Assembly (NCBI GenBank): GCA_902463905.1
Contig: CABQHF010000132.1
Coordinates: forward strand, 1-6,093
Reading direction: 5' to 3'
Length of the DNA stretch: 6,093 bases
Source of the DNA: an uncultured Faecalibacterium sp.
Lineage (GTDB): Bacteria; Bacillota; Clostridia; Oscillospirales; Ruminococcaceae
Position 1 is the stretch's first letter. Each line of letters begins with the position of its first letter. Positions 4,447 to 6,093 of the stretch are shown here, one piece after another. The position numbers and the translations under genes are program-made. The notes beneath the pieces were generated by a model. It was not told where the DNA came from. It ran no database searches and saw nothing but the letters and a program-made list of their open reading frames with translations.

Positions 4447-5670
4447 ATGGCCAAAAATGTGATCATTGGTCAGAGCGGCGGCCCCACGGCCGTCATCAAT
4501 TCCAGCCTGGCAGGCGTGTACAAGGCTGCCTGCAGTCTGGGTGCCGACAAGGTGTACGGCATGAAGTACGGCATCGAGGGCCTGCTCAAGGAAGAGCTCA
4601 TCGAGCTGAATGTCCTGCTGGACGACCGCATGAGCATTGAGCTGCTCAAGCGCACCCCGTCCAGCTATCTGGGCAGCTGCCGCTACAAGCTGCCCGACCC
4701 GGACACCGACTCCACCCCGTTCGTCAAGCTGTTCACCCTGTTTGACAAGTACGACATCTGCGCGGTGTTCTACATCGGCGGCAACGACTCCATGGACACC
4801 ATCGCCAAGCTCAGCCGCTACGGCGACCGGGTGGGCAGCAGCGTGCGGTTCATCGGTGTGCCCAAGACCATCGACAACGACCTGTGCCTGACCGACCACA
4901 CCCCCGGCTACGGCTCTGCCGCCAAGTACATTGCCACCATTTTAAAGGAAGTCATCCGGGATTCCTCCGTGTATGACATCCGCAGCGTGACCGTGGCCGA
5001 GATCATGGGCCGCCACGCGGGCTGGCTGGCCGGTGCGGCCTGCCTGGCCGGCGGCGATGACTGCGAAGGCCCGGATCTGATCCTGCTGCCGGAGGTGCCT
5101 TTCGATCAGGACAGATTCCTGGCAAAGGTGGACGAGCTGCAGAGGGTCAAGCCCAATGTCATCATCGCAGCCAGCGAGGGCGTCAAGACCGCCGACGGCA
5201 CCTATCTGTGCGATCTGGTGTCCACCGCCGGGCAGCTGGATGCCTTTGGCCACAAGGCCGTGCTCAGCGGCACCAGCCGGTATCTCTCCGAGCTGATCCA
5301 CGACAAGCTGAACTGCAAGAGCCGTGCCATCGAGTTTTCCACCCTGCAGCGCTGCGCCAGCCATCTGGCCAGCCGCACCGATGTGAACGAGGCCTATCAG
5401 GTGGGCGGTGCTGCAGCGGCAGCGGCCTTTGCGGGCGAGAGCGGCCGCATGATCGCGCTGGAGCGCATTTCCAGCTATCCCTATCAGTGCATCGCAAAGT
5501 CTGTGGATGTGCAGCAGGTGGCCAACCTTGAAAAGAAGGTACCGCTGGACTGGATCACCCCGGACGGCATGCAGGTGACGGCGGCCTTTGAGGAGTACGC
5601 CCGCCCGCTCATTCTGGATGAGGTGACCCCCGTTTACGTCAACGGCACCCCGCGCCACATCCGCCTGTAA
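4447..5670 (+). CDS. Pyrophosphate-type 6-phosphofructokinase (PFK family), first of two tandem copies
   Basis: A 407-residue protein beginning MAKNVIIGQSGGPTAVINSS. It belongs to the phosphofructokinase superfamily, which phosphorylates fructose 6-phosphate to fructose 1,6-bisphosphate in cytosolic glycolysis. Motifs in order: GQSGGPTAVIN (8-18), the phosphoryl-donor site IGGNDSMDT (110-118), the catalytic loop PKTIDNDL (139-146, with the catalytic aspartates), PGYGSAAKY (153-161) and substrate-binding MGRHAGW (187-193). D114 and K140 occupy the positions (E. coli 104 and 124) whose Asp/Lys identity marks pyrophosphate rather than ATP as donor, so reversible PPi-dependent activity is expected. 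N113 replaces the metal-binding aspartate of the usual GGD motif; the second copy has the same change. The start is set by AAGGAGG at 4435-4441, five bases upstream. The gene diverges from the SGNH hydrolase and precedes a paralogue by 80 bases. Call of family is firm; donor specificity is inferred. Confidence 0.93.
   Translation: MAKNVIIGQSGGPTAVINSSLAGVYKAACSLGADKVYGMKYGIEGLLKEELIELNVLLDDRMSIELLKRTPSSYLGSCRYKLPDPDTDSTPFVKLFTLFDKYDICAVFYIGGNDSMDTIAKLSRYGDRVGSSVRFIGVPKTIDNDLCLTDHTPGYGSAAKYIATILKEVIRDSSVYDIRSVTVAEIMGRHAGWLAGAACLAGGDDCEGPDLILLPEVPFDQDRFLAKVDELQRVKPNVIIAASEGVKTADGTYLCDLVSTAGQLDAFGHKAVLSGTSRYLSELIHDKLNCKSRAIEFSTLQRCASHLASRTDVNEAYQVGGAAAAAAFAGESGRMIALERISSYPYQCIAKSVDVQQVANLEKKVPLDWITPDGMQVTAAFEEYARPLILDEVTPVYVNGTPRHIRL
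4636..4698 (+). repeat. Near-identical 63-base block shared by the two tandem phosphofructokinase genes
   Basis: This block, coding IELLKRTPSSYLGSCRYKLP plus D, differs at only four bases from 5940-6002 in the downstream copy. Flanking coding sequence is much less similar between the copies. It may reflect strong constraint on this segment or local gene conversion. Confidence 0.7.
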
Positions 5671-5685
5671 CCCCTTTTCCGCGTC

Positions 5686-5714
5686 TGTTTTCGTGCACCT
5701 GCACATGATATAAA
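5686..5714 (+). promoter_or_regulatory. Possible extended -10 promoter of the second phosphofructokinase gene
   Basis: TATAAA (5709-5714) preceded by TG one base away (5706-5707) makes an extended -10, with a poor -35 TGTTTT (5686-5691) 17 bases upstream. The start would be near 5721, giving a 30-base leader. No convincing terminator lies between the two phosphofructokinase genes; TCTGTTT/AAACAGA (5684-5690, 5720-5726) can pair but is not followed by a T-run. The second gene may therefore be both co-transcribed and independently started. Confidence 0.35.
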
Positions 5715-5750
5715 AGCCGAAACAGAAAAAACAAAAAAGGAGAAATCATC

Positions 5751-6093
5751 ATGGGTAAAAATGCAATCGTTGGTCAGTCTGGCGGCCCTACCTCCGTCAT
5801 CAATGCAAGTCTGGCAGGCGTGTTCGAGAGCTGCAAGAGCCGCGGTGCCGACATCGTGTACGGTATGTGCAACGGTGTTGCCGGTCTGCTGGAGGAGCGC
5901 GTGGTGGATCTTTCCACCGTGCTGACGGACGACCTGGACATCGAGCTGCTCAAGCGCACCCCGTCCAGCTTCCTGGGCAGCTGCCGCTATAAGCTGCCCG
6001 ACTGGCACGACGACGAGGCCGTGTACAAAAAGCTGTTTGCCATTCTGGAAAAGCTGAACATCGGCTACTTCTTCTACATCGGCGGCAACGACT
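5751..6093 (+). CDS. Pyrophosphate-type 6-phosphofructokinase (PFK family), second tandem copy, 3' end outside window
   Basis: The visible 114 codons begin MGKNAIVGQSGGPTSVINAS and align with the first copy without gaps; by hand count 68 of 114 residues are identical. The nucleotide-fold motif GQSGGPTSVIN (8-18), the block IELLKRTPSSFLGSCRYKLP and the donor-site motif YIGGND at the window edge are all present, including the same Asp-to-Asn change at residue 113. The start at 5751 has AAGGAG at 5737-5742. This copy keeps the conserved core but differs most in the surface stretches (about 25-31, 48-62 and 84-93), which suggests distinct regulation, donor preference or partnering rather than a recent duplication. 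Whether the catalytic PKTIDND loop is intact cannot be seen. Confidence 0.9.
   Translation, partial: MGKNAIVGQSGGPTSVINASLAGVFESCKSRGADIVYGMCNGVAGLLEERVVDLSTVLTDDLDIELLKRTPSSFLGSCRYKLPDWHDDEAVYKKLFAILEKLNIGYFFYIGGND

Noticed and set aside
4942..5706. 254-codon minus-strand open frame opposite the first phosphofructokinase
   Set aside because: It is a shadow frame of a high-GC gene, with His/Gly/Ala-rich composition and no motif.
1..6093. CRISPR array, tRNA, rRNA or complete insertion sequence
   Set aside because: I saw no regularly spaced repeats, no tRNA cloverleaf-like sequence, no rRNA motifs and no transposase or integrase gene.

Overview
The window looks like part of a Gram-positive gut anaerobe's chromosome, most likely an Oscillospiraceae/Ruminococcaceae relative of Faecalibacterium. 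This is an inference. It rests on the GC-rich core genes on the right, the pyrophosphate-type phosphofructokinases, the strong AGGAGG-type ribosome binding sites, and gene remnants of the kind carried by Firmicutes integrative elements. No database search was possible.

Left part (about 1-2270), accessory cargo, visibly AT-richer than the right part. A type II toxin-antitoxin pair (Phd/YefM-like antitoxin, RelE/ParE-like toxin cut by the window edge) reads leftward from its own promoter. Behind that promoter lies the 5' half of a flavin reductase gene, the second gene of an operon that starts with a complete aldo/keto reductase. The operon diverges from a MerR-family regulator. The intergenic region holds a 19-bp-spaced promoter with a perfect dyad overlapping its spacer, the classic layout for MerR-type activation. 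The regulator therefore probably controls the reductase operon.

Middle part (about 2270-2830), degraded mobile-element sequence. Two small overlapping leftward genes resemble conjugative-transposon accessory genes, and the downstream one carries an apparent single-base frameshift. Their 5' end runs, in another frame, into what reads as the first 25 or so codons of a ZIP-family metal transporter with its own ribosome binding site and upstream promoter. This looks like a deletion or recombination junction that cut a resident ZIP gene and joined it to element DNA.

Right part (about 2830-6093), core-like and GC-rich. A noncoding stretch holds the orphaned ZIP promoter, a leader hairpin and a terminator. 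Next comes a leftward gene for a membrane-anchored SGNH/GDSL hydrolase. After a divergent intergenic region with a cre-like site come two tandem rightward genes of the pyrophosphate-dependent phosphofructokinase family, the second cut by the window edge. They share about 60% identity over the visible 114 residues.

Overall this is an ordinary glycolytic and envelope locus next to a mosaic island. I saw no CRISPR array, rRNA or tRNA and no clearly new system. The most distinctive items are the MerR divergon and the ZIP/element chimeric junction.
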